A stretch of DNA of 52,310 nucleotides, taken from Gemmatimonadota bacterium. Its GTDB lineage: Bacteria > Gemmatimonadota > Gemmatimonadetes > Gemmatimonadales > Gemmatimonadaceae. Location of the stretch: the NCBI GenBank assembly GCA_028287345.1, contig JAQBPV010000189.1, forward strand, positions 1-52,310, given 5' to 3'. The notes below the pieces were generated by a model. It saw only the letters and a list, made by a program, of their open reading frames with translations, did no database searches and had not been told where the DNA came from. Below, piece by piece: positions 35,901 through 44,800 of this stretch. How positions within the stretch are numbered: the stretch's first letter is position 1; each line of letters starts with the position of its first letter. Position numbers and translations under genes: made by a program.

Positions 35901-36033
35901 GATTAGCTCAACGATACTCAGCCGGCTGGTGACACCCGTGATGTACATGATACTGCCACCGCCGTTGGACGCGGCGCGGGACGGAGACAGCACGCCCAGC
36001 GAGGCAACGGTTCTGCAACCTTCACCGGCGTAG
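32941..36033 (+). CDS. RND-family efflux pump (AcrB/hydrophobe-type)
   Basis: 1030 residues, twelve TM helices and two large periplasmic loops. Start MSITAFAVRNRQFMIVVF, porter-domain motifs (YPGASPVDLEQLIVDPVEKRI), and TM4 VIALGLLVDDSIVVVENIARFM with the paired acidic residues of the proton relay; the second half repeats this with GFVALVGIEIKNSILLVDF. It exports drugs or metabolites by proton motive force. Its stop is only 11 bases from the convergent end of the polyketide operon, so export of that product is conceivable, though the TetR control argues for a separate inducer. Confidence 0.94.
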   Translation: MSITAFAVRNRQFMIVVFIALLAMGVASILAIPRAEDPSFTFPNFTVIAVYPGASPVDLEQLIVDPVEKRIRGLDDVRDVKTSIVDGLAVISAEFDFSVDPDKKYDEVVREVNALRPSLPQDMARLDVIKSSAADVNVVQLALVSELASYEELDRQARELRDELERVPGVKRSQVWAYPRREVRVAIDLGKLAELHIPVAQVLGAIGGESANIPGGGIDAGGRKFNVKTSGSYRDVAEVKATVIGGGHGATVRIGDVADVRWAYEEQSSLARFDGKRSVWVTANMKDGQNIVAVRNVIVERLDAFEKTLPRSIALGRGFDQSKNVQARLTRLLEDFGIAIVLVLITLLPLGFRASAIVMVSIPLSLAIGVTLLNATGFTINQISIVGFVIALGLLVDDSIVVVENIARFMRSGYNRVDAAIAGTQQIFVAVLGTTATLIFAFVPIVMLPEASGKFIRGLPVAVIFTILASLLVSLTVIPFLASLLLDERENAHGNVFLRYLNRGIELSYSRFLHVALARPLATVAIALALFLGSLALVPRIGFSLFPKAGTPQFLVTIEGPEGASLAATDSAVRFVERVLGARPSVTHTYANVGRGNPLIYYNVFEKNEKASYGEVFVLLDRVTTGTPAMFDSLRTTFDQYAAARIVLKEFENGPPIEAPIAIRIKGKNLDTLRVLAAQLEKTIAGVSGTRSIGNPIRVARTDLKLDVDRAKAGLLGVPTVEIDRTVRLGIAGLTAGRLRTSDGQEYDVTVRLPRGERQTLDALDKTYVTSVSGSLIPLKQVAGLSFESSPPVIQHFDGERSVTITSDVVTGYNTNAVTQQILGRLASWTLPAGYTRTAEGELQSRQRSFGGLVTAILIAVFGILGILVLEFKTFRGMLIVASVIPLGVVGGIVALLLSGYTLSFTAMIGFVALVGIEIKNSILLVDFTNQLREEGSGLQEAIEEAGRIRFLPIVLTTLTAIGGLLPLALQGSGLYSPLAWVIIGGLISSTILSRLVTPVMYMILPPPLDAARDGDSTPSEATVLQPSPA

Positions 36034-36044
36034 TTCGACCGCCG

Positions 36045-39000
36045 TCAACCGGGATTTGGTACTTCCCTGCGTGCCGCCACCACGCGGCTGCTGAGTGGAG
36101 TCACGACACCTCGCGGTTCCTGCTCCCAGCGCATCACCGTCGCTCGGCGCTGCGCGGCGCCCTCGAGTGCATGCGCGAGCTCGTCGAGTCCAGCCAATGG
36201 CCGCACCGTCGGGATCTTCACCTCCACGCGCGTGCGCGTTCCCTCCGCGGGCCGCACGAGCATCGTGTCCTTCCCGCGCTCGCCGATCGCCAGCTCGCCG
36301 AGAATCGTCCAACCACGCTCGCGCGCGAACGCTGGCGTCGTGAGTCCGAGAACGAGCGCGTCGGCGCCGTCAACGTTCGACCGCAGCATGCACGCGAGCA
36401 TCACGTCCGCCGTCCCGCACGCGAGCCACCGTTCGGCGGCGCCGAGCGTCTCGATGATCGATCGGCTCCCGGCATCGATCACGGCGTTGGGACCGTGCAG
36501 ATCGAACAGGCTGGCCACGCGAGCGGCGGCAATGTTCGGAAGAAGCCCCATCAGCGTGTGCGGCGTCGCCGGCAGCGTGCTTGCACCGATGCGCTCGTGC
36601 AACGTGTTCGCCACGCGATCGGCGTCGGCGCGCGCAAGGCCGAGTTCCGCAGAATTCGCGGTGAGCACATCACGCAGCATGTCGCGGTAGATCCGATCGC
36701 TCGCATCCGTGCCGCGCGCGGTGCGGCCCACCATGCCGGCCACCACACCGGTGCGCTCCCGCCAGATGCGCCAGTTTGCGAGACTCGACGTGACCGCCTC
36801 CACACCGGCAACGCTGAGCAACTGGCTGACATCGAGTTCGTCCACGACTTCCGAGCGAAGTCTTGACGCGAGCGACGACCGGCCGCTGGTGAGATGACGC
36901 GTTGTGTCGCGGGGCGACATCCGCGAGATGCCCACAACGGCCAGCGGCGCACGCGGAAGCTCGACGGACGTGTCATCCGCCAGCTTCCGGTGATACGCCT
37001 TCGACGCTGCCTCGATGACCGCATGCGCGTTCGTTCCGCCCAGACCAAACGCACTCACGCCCGCGCGCCGTGGTTCGCCGTCCACATTGGGCGGCCACGC
37101 GCGCGACGACGCCGGCACCTCGAACGCGGAACTGTCGACGAGCGGCGTGGTGTAATCCGCATCGATCTCCGGCTGCGGTGGCACCACGCGCTCTTCGAGC
37201 GCGCGACAGACCTTGGCGATCGAGGCTGCGCCCGCCGCCCAGACCGTATGACCGATCGACGCCTTGACGCTTTGCAACGGCCGCCGCGTGGACGATGCCC
37301 CACTCTCGTCGCCGAAAATCGCCTGGAGCGCCTCGACTTCCGACGCGTCGGATGCGGGGTCAGAAACTCCGTGGCCTTCGATGAGCTGAATGGTCGCCGG
37401 CTCCACGCCGGCGTTCGCATAGGCGCGCCGAATCGCGAGCGCCTGACCTTCGGCGTTCGGCTCGCTGACCGATGCTTTTCTGCCGTCGGACGACAGCCCG
37501 ACGCCTCGAATGACCGCGCGAATCCGCTCGCCATCCACAGCATCGGAAAGACGTTCGAGTGCGAGCAATGCCACGCCCTCGCCGAAGACGACACCATCGG
37601 CGCGACGCCCGAATGGCGACGCGGCGGAGCCGAGCAGTCCTTCGAAGAGCGCGTAGAGCGGATGCCAGCTCGCACCCGGGGTGAAAATGCCGCCAACGAT
37701 CACGATGTCGCTTTCCATCGTGCGCAGCGATTTGATGCCGAGGTCCACGGCGTACAGCGAGGATGCGCACGCCGCATCGACGAGCAGCACTTCCGTCCGC
37801 GATCCGACGAAGCGGTCCACCACGGCGGCGAGTGCAGCGGACGCATCGAGCGCGCGCGGATCGGCGTCGGCCAGTCCAGCGAGCGTGTCCAAACCCGAAC
37901 TCACCGCGTCGCGCAACGACTGCGGCTCGTCGAGGACGGCGATTCTCTGGCGGACGCGATCGAGCAGCGCGCGCTCCTCGTGCTCGCGCATCCCCTCGGC
38001 GCTCCCGCCAAGAATGCAGCGGACGCGTCGCGCGCTGGCCGGTCCGCCACCATCGAGTGGCGGCATGCACTCGCGTAATGCAACCGCGAGCATGCGCTGC
38101 GTACTCGTGAGGCGCTCGAACTCATCCGTCGCGAACGGAATGCGCGGGTGATGATCGACGTCGCTGACCGTGGCGGAGGCAACGCTGCCGCCGGGGTCCC
38201 ATGCTTCCGTGTCAAACGGCTCGTGATCTCCGATTGCGCTCTCGCCGGCCACCACGTTGCGCCAGTACGCCGCAAGATCGCCCGCACCAGGAAGCACGCA
38301 GCCGATCCCGGTGACGGCCACGGGGCTGGGACCCGCACTTTCTCCAATCGCCATTGGCGGCGCGGGGACAACACGGTCGTCAGTCGACGGCGTGACTGCC
38401 GCCGGCCGCGTCGCTCGTTGTGCGAGGACGCTCGCGGCATCCGCGAGTCGCATGCTGAGCGTCTTTTGCTTCGCCGGTGCGGTGCCGTTCGCGGGCTTGC
38501 CAGAGAGTATTCCACCGATACGACGTGTGAGCGCGCCCGGGCCACACTCCACGAAGTACTCACAGCCAGCGCGCCGCAGCGTCCGCACCGCCGCATCGAA
38601 GTCGGACTCGCGCAGCGCGCGCGAGGCGAGGAAGCTGGCGAGCGGAGTGTCGGGGCCGAGCAGTCCGCCGGCGAGCGGCGAGTACAACTGCACACGCAAG
38701 CTGCGGAACTTGAAGCGTCCGAGTGCGCGCTCCAGTTCCTGCGCGGCGGCGCCCGGTGTCGCGGGTTGTGTTGAACCAGGCAGCGTGCCGAGCGCCCGTG
38801 CGCGCTGCGCGATAATCTCGAGGCCCGTGTTCACGTCGAAGGCACCGGCGACACACAACGCCGAGAGCTCGCCCCACCCATGGCCGAGCACGACGTCGGG
38901 GCGAATGCCGCGGTCGTGCAACGCCTCGGCGAACAATACGCCGCTTACGAATGCGCCCAGCTCCGCGAGCTCGGGGCGCCTTTGCAGATGCGCGTCGTGT

Positions 39001-39863
39001 TCTGCGATCGAGTCCGCGTCCACGAGCGGGAAGAAGCTCCACTTGTAGTACCGGCGCGCGACCGCATCCGCCTCGAAGATATACGAGCTCGACTCCGGCA
39101 TCGCGGCATACAACTCTCGGAGCAGTTGTGCGTTGTAGCCGTCGCTGCCTGGAAATACGAATGCCAGACCCGCTCCGCCCTCCGCGATGACCGGAGCCGC
39201 GAATTCGGGAATGGGGCCGAGCATGCTGCTGCGGCGCGGAGGCCGCGCCTCCGCTGCATCGAATTGCGCCGTGCGCCTGACCACTCCCGCTACGCTCGGT
39301 CGTATCGTCGCGCTCGCCCGGAAGATCACGCTCGAGCGAACGGTCGGACGACGCGCAGGCTCGGGACTCGGCGCTGCTGCTTCGGAGCCGCTCGCGATCC
39401 GCGCGCCGTGCGCGAGGACGTCATCGGCGAACAGGGATGCGACGGACGGACCGCCAGCGACGGCATTCGTCGCGAACGATGGAGTAGGCTCCGCATGCTT
39501 GCTGCACCGCTCGTGCATCGCGATCGGCAGCGGCGCGTCGTCGCCGGAAGGAGTGAGGCATGCCAGTGTGTGAAATCCGCATGCGACGGCCGCGCCGTTC
39601 TGATCGATGGCGCGCACACACACGCGAACCGCCGAGGCACCGGCAGCCTCGAGCGACACAAGCAGTGCGATACGGTCGTCCGCCGTCACGGGTGCGAGCG
39701 TGCGCACGTACTGATCTCGCTTCAGCCAGATGAAGTCGGAATCTGTGCCGATCACCGCCTTCCGACTCGCGTCGTGAAAAGCGGCTTCCGTGAGAAACGT
39801 GTCGCGCCCGACGATGGTGAGCTCGCCGGCCGAGATCCGATATGGAAGCGAAACGAAATTCAC
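36045..39863 (-). CDS. Megasynthase 2: degenerate hotdog, inactive AT, KS, chain-length-factor-like
   Basis: 1272 residues from a GTG at 39863 behind GAGGAG. Residues 1-110 are a worn hotdog domain related to the N-terminus of megasynthase 1. The AT (about 232-450) reads LGHGWGE, with Gly329 where the nucleophile Ser should be, and lacks about 68 residues including the HPFH catalytic His. The KS (about 513-955) keeps Cys699 (VDAACASS), His831 (IEGHG) and Lys867/His872 (VKASIGH), so it should condense. A second KS-like domain (about 972-1205) has Ser1133 in place of Cys, as in chain length factors. No KR, DH or ACP. Last gene of the operon, 25 bases after the ACP-thioesterase gene. Confidence 0.88.
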   Translation of the reverse strand: MNFVSLPYRISAGELTIVGRDTFLTEAAFHDASRKAVIGTDSDFIWLKRDQYVRTLAPVTADDRIALLVSLEAAGASAVRVCVRAIDQNGAAVACGFHTLACLTPSGDDAPLPIAMHERCSKHAEPTPSFATNAVAGGPSVASLFADDVLAHGARIASGSEAAAPSPEPARRPTVRSSVIFRASATIRPSVAGVVRRTAQFDAAEARPPRRSSMLGPIPEFAAPVIAEGGAGLAFVFPGSDGYNAQLLRELYAAMPESSSYIFEADAVARRYYKWSFFPLVDADSIAEHDAHLQRRPELAELGAFVSGVLFAEALHDRGIRPDVVLGHGWGELSALCVAGAFDVNTGLEIIAQRARALGTLPGSTQPATPGAAAQELERALGRFKFRSLRVQLYSPLAGGLLGPDTPLASFLASRALRESDFDAAVRTLRRAGCEYFVECGPGALTRRIGGILSGKPANGTAPAKQKTLSMRLADAASVLAQRATRPAAVTPSTDDRVVPAPPMAIGESAGPSPVAVTGIGCVLPGAGDLAAYWRNVVAGESAIGDHEPFDTEAWDPGGSVASATVSDVDHHPRIPFATDEFERLTSTQRMLAVALRECMPPLDGGGPASARRVRCILGGSAEGMREHEERALLDRVRQRIAVLDEPQSLRDAVSSGLDTLAGLADADPRALDASAALAAVVDRFVGSRTEVLLVDAACASSLYAVDLGIKSLRTMESDIVIVGGIFTPGASWHPLYALFEGLLGSAASPFGRRADGVVFGEGVALLALERLSDAVDGERIRAVIRGVGLSSDGRKASVSEPNAEGQALAIRRAYANAGVEPATIQLIEGHGVSDPASDASEVEALQAIFGDESGASSTRRPLQSVKASIGHTVWAAGAASIAKVCRALEERVVPPQPEIDADYTTPLVDSSAFEVPASSRAWPPNVDGEPRRAGVSAFGLGGTNAHAVIEAASKAYHRKLADDTSVELPRAPLAVVGISRMSPRDTTRHLTSGRSSLASRLRSEVVDELDVSQLLSVAGVEAVTSSLANWRIWRERTGVVAGMVGRTARGTDASDRIYRDMLRDVLTANSAELGLARADADRVANTLHERIGASTLPATPHTLMGLLPNIAAARVASLFDLHGPNAVIDAGSRSIIETLGAAERWLACGTADVMLACMLRSNVDGADALVLGLTTPAFARERGWTILGELAIGERGKDTMLVRPAEGTRTRVEVKIPTVRPLAGLDELAHALEGAAQRRATVMRWEQEPRGVVTPLSSRVVAARREVPNPG

Positions 39864-39888
39864 GAGTGCTCCTCGGTCGGCTCTGTCG

Positions 39889-41103
39889 TTACGCGCGCGG
39901 GCCTTTCGGCATCAGCATGCACGTCTCCGTTGCGTGCGCGTACAGTGCGCCAGCATCATCGAGCAGGCGGGCTTCGGCCGTTGCGATGCGCGAGCCACCA
40001 TGCACCACCTCCGCCACCGCACGCAGCCGTCCGACGTCCGCCGTTACTGCCCGTACGAGGTTGATCTTGAACTCGATCGTCGCGTAGCCGGTGCCTGGGC
40101 CAAGCGTGGAATGCACCGCGCACGCCATAGCCGTGTCGAGCACGGTTGCGGCCATTCCGGCGTGCACCACGCCGATGGGATTGTAATGCTGCTCGCCGGG
40201 GCGCACCTCCACGACAACTCGGCCGGGCTCCACATCGATGACAGTGAAATCCATCAGCGACGCCATCGGCGGCACCGGGTAATCACCGCGCATGATCGCG
40301 CGCAAGTAATCGATGCCCGCCATGTTCCGCGCCGCAGCGGCTCCGGCCATCGGATCGGACCACGAGATCGTGCGCGACCGCGCTTGTGTCGCCTTGGAGG
40401 CGAGTGGCGCAGCTGGCGCGACTACTGGCGGAGGTGCTGGCTCCGCTGTCCTCGCGAGCGGTTGCGCCAACGGAGGCGCCGCGTCGGAAACGCCATTGCC
40501 AAACGCCGCGACGATCTCGGTGATGCCGCCGATGGTGCGGAGTTGCGTCGGCGTGATACGATCGCGCAGCTCGGTACGCGGCGGGAGCGCATAGCGTTCG
40601 CGCAGCACGGAGAAGATCTCGCCGAGCTTCACCGAGTCGATACCGAGGTCGTCCTCGAGATCGGCGTCACTCGAGAGAATGTCGATCGGATATCGCGTAA
40701 GCTCGGCGAAAATCTGTCGGACCTCATCGAGTAGCGATGCCGATTGCGTCTGCGGCGCCACGACGGGCGGTGCCGGAGCGGCCGTGGTGACCGGCGCCGG
40801 TGCAGATGCCGGCGCGGCCGACGTCGAGGTATTGCCCGTGAGTATGACGACTGCCTCGGCGATACCGCCGATTGTCCGCAGTTGGGTCGCCGGAAAGCGC
40901 GCGCGCAATTCCGCCGTGGGCGGAAGGCCGTACCGCTCGCGCAACACCGAGAGGACTTCGCCAAGCTTCACCGAGTCGATGCCGAGGTCCTCTTCGATGT
41001 CGGCCGTGGGTTCGAGAATATCGATCGGATACCGCGTGACGTCGGCGATGATGCTGCGTACCTCGGCCGGTATGTCCAGGGCTACTGCGCTGCTGCTGTA
41101 CAT
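39889..41103 (-). CDS. Tandem acyl carrier protein fused to PaaI-type thioesterase
   Basis: 404 residues, strong AGGAGG site before the ATG at 41103. ACP1 is at about 10-90 and ACP2 at about 122-205. They are near repeats, each with TRYPIDIL and DLGIDSVKLGE; phosphopantetheine Ser44 and Ser157. Ala/Pro-rich linkers (TSAAPASAPAPV, PPPVVAPAAPL) precede a hotdog thioesterase (about 255-400) with YNPIGVVHAGMAATVLDTAMACAV, the PaaI/4HBT catalytic Asn-His-Gly...Asp pattern. This should be the only carrier for both megasynthases, which have none, and its thioesterase should release the chain. Carriers and release fused in trans are very unusual for an iterative type I system. Confidence 0.9.
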   Translation of the reverse strand: MYSSSAVALDIPAEVRSIIADVTRYPIDILEPTADIEEDLGIDSVKLGEVLSVLRERYGLPPTAELRARFPATQLRTIGGIAEAVVILTGNTSTSAAPASAPAPVTTAAPAPPVVAPQTQSASLLDEVRQIFAELTRYPIDILSSDADLEDDLGIDSVKLGEIFSVLRERYALPPRTELRDRITPTQLRTIGGITEIVAAFGNGVSDAAPPLAQPLARTAEPAPPPVVAPAAPLASKATQARSRTISWSDPMAGAAAARNMAGIDYLRAIMRGDYPVPPMASLMDFTVIDVEPGRVVVEVRPGEQHYNPIGVVHAGMAATVLDTAMACAVHSTLGPGTGYATIEFKINLVRAVTADVGRLRAVAEVVHGGSRIATAEARLLDDAGALYAHATETCMLMPKGPRA

Positions 41104-41862
41104 TTATGCCTCCTGAATGCCTGCAACAAATGAAAGAATCGTATTCGCGATGCGCGTGCAGCTCGCACGGCCCACGCGGTCGAACGGCAGCCGAATCGCC
41201 ATCGTCAGAAGTGCGCCGGCAGCGAGACGGTCGGCGACTTCGCGAGGACACGTATCAGCGAGGACTTCGACTTCGTCATAGCCCCAGAGCGTCGCGTGCG
41301 GCGCGCCGCCGGCTTTCACCAGGCACTCCTTGAGCGTCCAAAGGAGCGTGAAGAGCGCACCCGACACAGCTTCGCCACCGCGCGCGACCCAGTCGCGCTC
41401 ACGCTGCGAGTAGTGGACACGATGGAACGAGGGCGCGTGCTCTTCTATCGTCGCCACGTCGATGCCGATCGGCGTGCTGGTGCTCACGCCAACGGCTGTG
41501 GTGCCCGCTGAGTGGGCGATTGATAAATGGAGATCCGCCAGTGCGACGCCGCGACGGAACACACGTGGTGCGCCATCCGCGCGCGATACATCGATCTCCC
41601 GGTACTCCCCCGCTGGCAATTCCGCGAGCTGCTCGGCGCCGATCTCGCATATCGGTTCGTCGGATTGGAAGCCACGCAGCACGAGATACTTCGCGAGCAC
41701 GCGTGACGCGATGTGCTCGCGTTGCCGCGTGCCGTTCCGGATCGCGCCGACGCGCGCGAGCTCCGCTGGCGTCAGGCGCGCCAGCAGCGCGCGTGTCTCA
41801 TCCGCCTCAGGCACGCGCATGTGGTGGACGCGCACGCCAGTCACGGCCGGCGCATCGATCAC
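41104..41862 (-). CDS. 4'-phosphopantetheinyl transferase, Sfp-type
   Basis: 252 residues. Core motifs are LHLSIAHSAG, PIGIDVATIE (Mg-binding Asp135) and WTLKECLVKAGG (Trp175, Lys178, Glu179), as in Sfp/AcpT enzymes that transfer phosphopantetheine from CoA to carrier Ser. The second acidic residue of the usual GxDxE is Ala137, a change also seen in some active family members. The GTG start overlaps the megasynthase 1 stop (GTGA), and its TAA touches the ATG of the ACP gene, so it is made with its own substrate, the tandem ACP. Confidence 0.9.
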   Translation of the reverse strand: MIDAPAVTGVRVHHMRVPEADETRALLARLTPAELARVGAIRNGTRQREHIASRVLAKYLVLRGFQSDEPICEIGAEQLAELPAGEYREIDVSRADGAPRVFRRGVALADLHLSIAHSAGTTAVGVSTSTPIGIDVATIEEHAPSFHRVHYSQRERDWVARGGEAVSGALFTLLWTLKECLVKAGGAPHATLWGYDEVEVLADTCPREVADRLAAGALLTMAIRLPFDRVGRASCTRIANTILSFVAGIQEA

Positions 41863-44800
41863 GACATCACCCGCACCGCCGTCGAGCGCCGCGCGAGCGA
41901 CGGCCGCGCCGTCACGTCACGGAGCACCTGACCCTCCACGCGACGCGCCGTGCCGAATTCCACGAGCGCCAGCGTACGCCCTTCGCCATCGAGTGCCTGC
42001 ACCCATCGCGCGTTCAAGAGCTCCTTGTCCACTTCCGGCGCCGCGGCGACGATGAAGATGTCCCGCCCGGTGGCGCTCAACTGCTCTTCGCTGAGCGGCG
42101 ACACCACGCGAACGCGCTCGATCCGCTCCGGCACGAAAACCGGTGCAGTGCCGGCGCCGTCGGCCTCGACGACGGTGAGCCGTAACATCGCGTCGAGAAG
42201 CACCGGCGGTACTCTGAATTGCCGGAGCGACGACAACAGATGTGGCTGTGTGATCCGGAAGCGTGCGCGCCGCCGCTCGTCGCCGATGACGATGTCGTGC
42301 AAGCACGCGAACGTTCCGCGCAACTGGACGGGCGCGAGCGGATCCATGTAGGGATCGACGGCATTCCGGCCGGCGAACTCATGCCAGCGCGCCAACGGGC
42401 CGGAGAGCGTCACGGCGCGACTCGTCAACCGGACGTCGGCCTCGAAGTGCACGACGTCCTTCTGAAGTACAGCACCGTTCTTGTGCACGAAGTCGGAGAT
42501 GAGCGCAACGCGTACGATCGTCTCGGACGTCGTCTCGCTCACGACCTGCGCGACGCTCCGCAGCTCGAGCGGACGTCCTTCCGTCACCTTCACGAAGCGG
42601 GAGAGAATGATGTTCTCCGCCGCCGCCACGGCGAGCCCTGGCCGCGCAGCACACGCTGCTTCGATCACCATCGCCAGCTCGAAGGTGCCTGGCAGCGTCG
42701 GCGCGCCGTTGACGATGTGCTCGCCGAGATACGGCGCACTGGCGAGATCGAGCCGCCACGATGGTCCGGCAATCGTGACTGGCCCCGGCTCGAAGCCGGA
42801 GCGCGCAACCTGCACGTCGTCGGCGACATCCACACTCAACAGCCGGCGTTCCGCATTGGTGAGCAGAATGTTGGCCGCGGCGCTCGGACGACCGGCCATC
42901 AACGTGGCAAAGAGTGACCGGCCTTCGTCAGCAGTGATGCCGTGCAGGCCGCGCTCGGTGACGAGCACGGCGTACTCGCTGCCGCGCGTCATCCCGATGC
43001 CGTCCCACGCCAACCACGCGAGCGACGTCCAATAGCCCCCGTGCCCGGCAGCGTTCATGTGCTGCGCCAACCGGTTCAGTGCTTCATTGGCGGCGCCGTA
43101 ATCGGGCTGGCCATCGTTGCCGATGTAGCTGAACGCCGACGTCAACAGATGGTAGTGAACGTCGTTGACCACGTGCTTGCGGCACGCCGAGTACAGGTTG
43201 CGCAGCCCGCCGATCTTGGTGCCGATCGTCTGGCGGAAGTCGCTGAGCTTGCGGTTCTCCAACCGCGTGGAGATCTGTACGCCGGCGCCGTGCATCACGA
43301 GATCGACGCGTCCGAATTTCGCGGTGACCTCACCGACCACGCGATCCACATCGGCGGCGCTGGTAACGTCCACACTGCGATACTCCACCCGGCCCGGCAG
43401 TGTGGCCAACTGCCTGAGCACGCCGGCAATCTCGCGTCCCGCCGCGAACGACTGATACTGCCGCCGCATGGCCGCCGGCTTCACCGTGCGGTCGCGCGCC
43501 GACACCTCCTTATAGTATTCCGGCTCGTACGCCTTGAACCGCGCGGCGTCCATCTCGAGCACGTGCTGCGGCATGCTGAAGGGATCTGTCCGGCCAAGCA
43601 ACACGACGGTGCATCCGAAGCGCTGGAGCAGTTCCTCCGCCATGAGCGCCGTGACGCCACGCCCGCCCCCCGTGGCGATGACAACGGACTTGGCGTCGAT
43701 GTACGGGCGTCGATCCACAGTGACCTGCGGAACCGGGACGAGTCTCGTGTAGCGGCGCGTTGCGCCGTCATAGCACACCTCCACCGGGCCTGACTGCGCA
43801 ACGCCGAACTCGCTCGCGAGTTGAGCCAGCGCTTTCACCGGATCGAATGCGTCGGTGATGAGACTCTTGCACACCCCATGCGGCAGCTCGCGCGCCATTG
43901 CCTTCATGAATCCGCCGGCAAGTCCGGTGAACGCATGCAACTCCGCGCCAGCCACGCCACCGAGACACATCGTCGCGAGCGCCGTTTCGCCGGTCTGAAT
44001 TCGCGGATACGCATGCCGCGCCACCGCGAACAGTAGATCGAGCAACGCATCGCTGGGCGCCGAGAGATCGAGGAGCGAGTCGCCCTCGGAATGGCTCAGG
44101 TCCTTGACCGCAATGATGGCGTCGAAGCGCGCACAGTCGAGCGACGCGAGCGACTCGCGAATCGTGTCGTCTGTCGAGAGATCGACGCGAAACGTGTCGG
44201 CGAGCCCCAGCGCGGCCGGCGTGGCAACGTACGATCCCGGTGAGGCCAACATGCCGCGATCGCGGAGCGCGGTGAGCATCGCCGGTTGGTCCACGAGATA
44301 CAGCGGCGAGCGCGGTGTGCGCGGCGCCGTCTGCGGCAACGCGCTCGTGAACAAAGCCGGGGTGAAGAAGCCCACCGGCTCCGCCGCAGCTGCCAGTGCG
44401 GCCTCGACGACGGAGATATCTACCGCGCCGCTGACACGCGCGAGCAGACTGCTCCGGCGCTTGAGTGCTGTGGAGCGGCGCGTCGTACGCGGCGCGCGCT
44501 GCGGACGGCTGTCACGCGTCACCGTCGTCTCGAACCGGACAATCGCGGCTACGCCAGCGGTCGTCACGTCGTCCAGGGCGCGCGCGATCTCGGTGAGTCC
44601 AGACACGGTGGTGGCCGGCTGCGCGCCGCCCATCTCCACACGATGCAGTGTCGCCTTGCCGGTTCCGTTCGCGCCCTCGCCGTGAGGCGGCGACACGCGC
44701 AGCTCGCGAGCGTCGGCCCCAACCTCGAGGCGGCTCACCACAGACAACGCGTGCGAAGCCGCAAACTCCGGCGTCGTGATGGCCAGCAGGCAGACGCCGT

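Noticed and set aside
36894-38078. 394-codon plus-strand frame inside megasynthase 2
   Set aside because: Antisense to a KS domain with conserved catalytic residues; no family signs.
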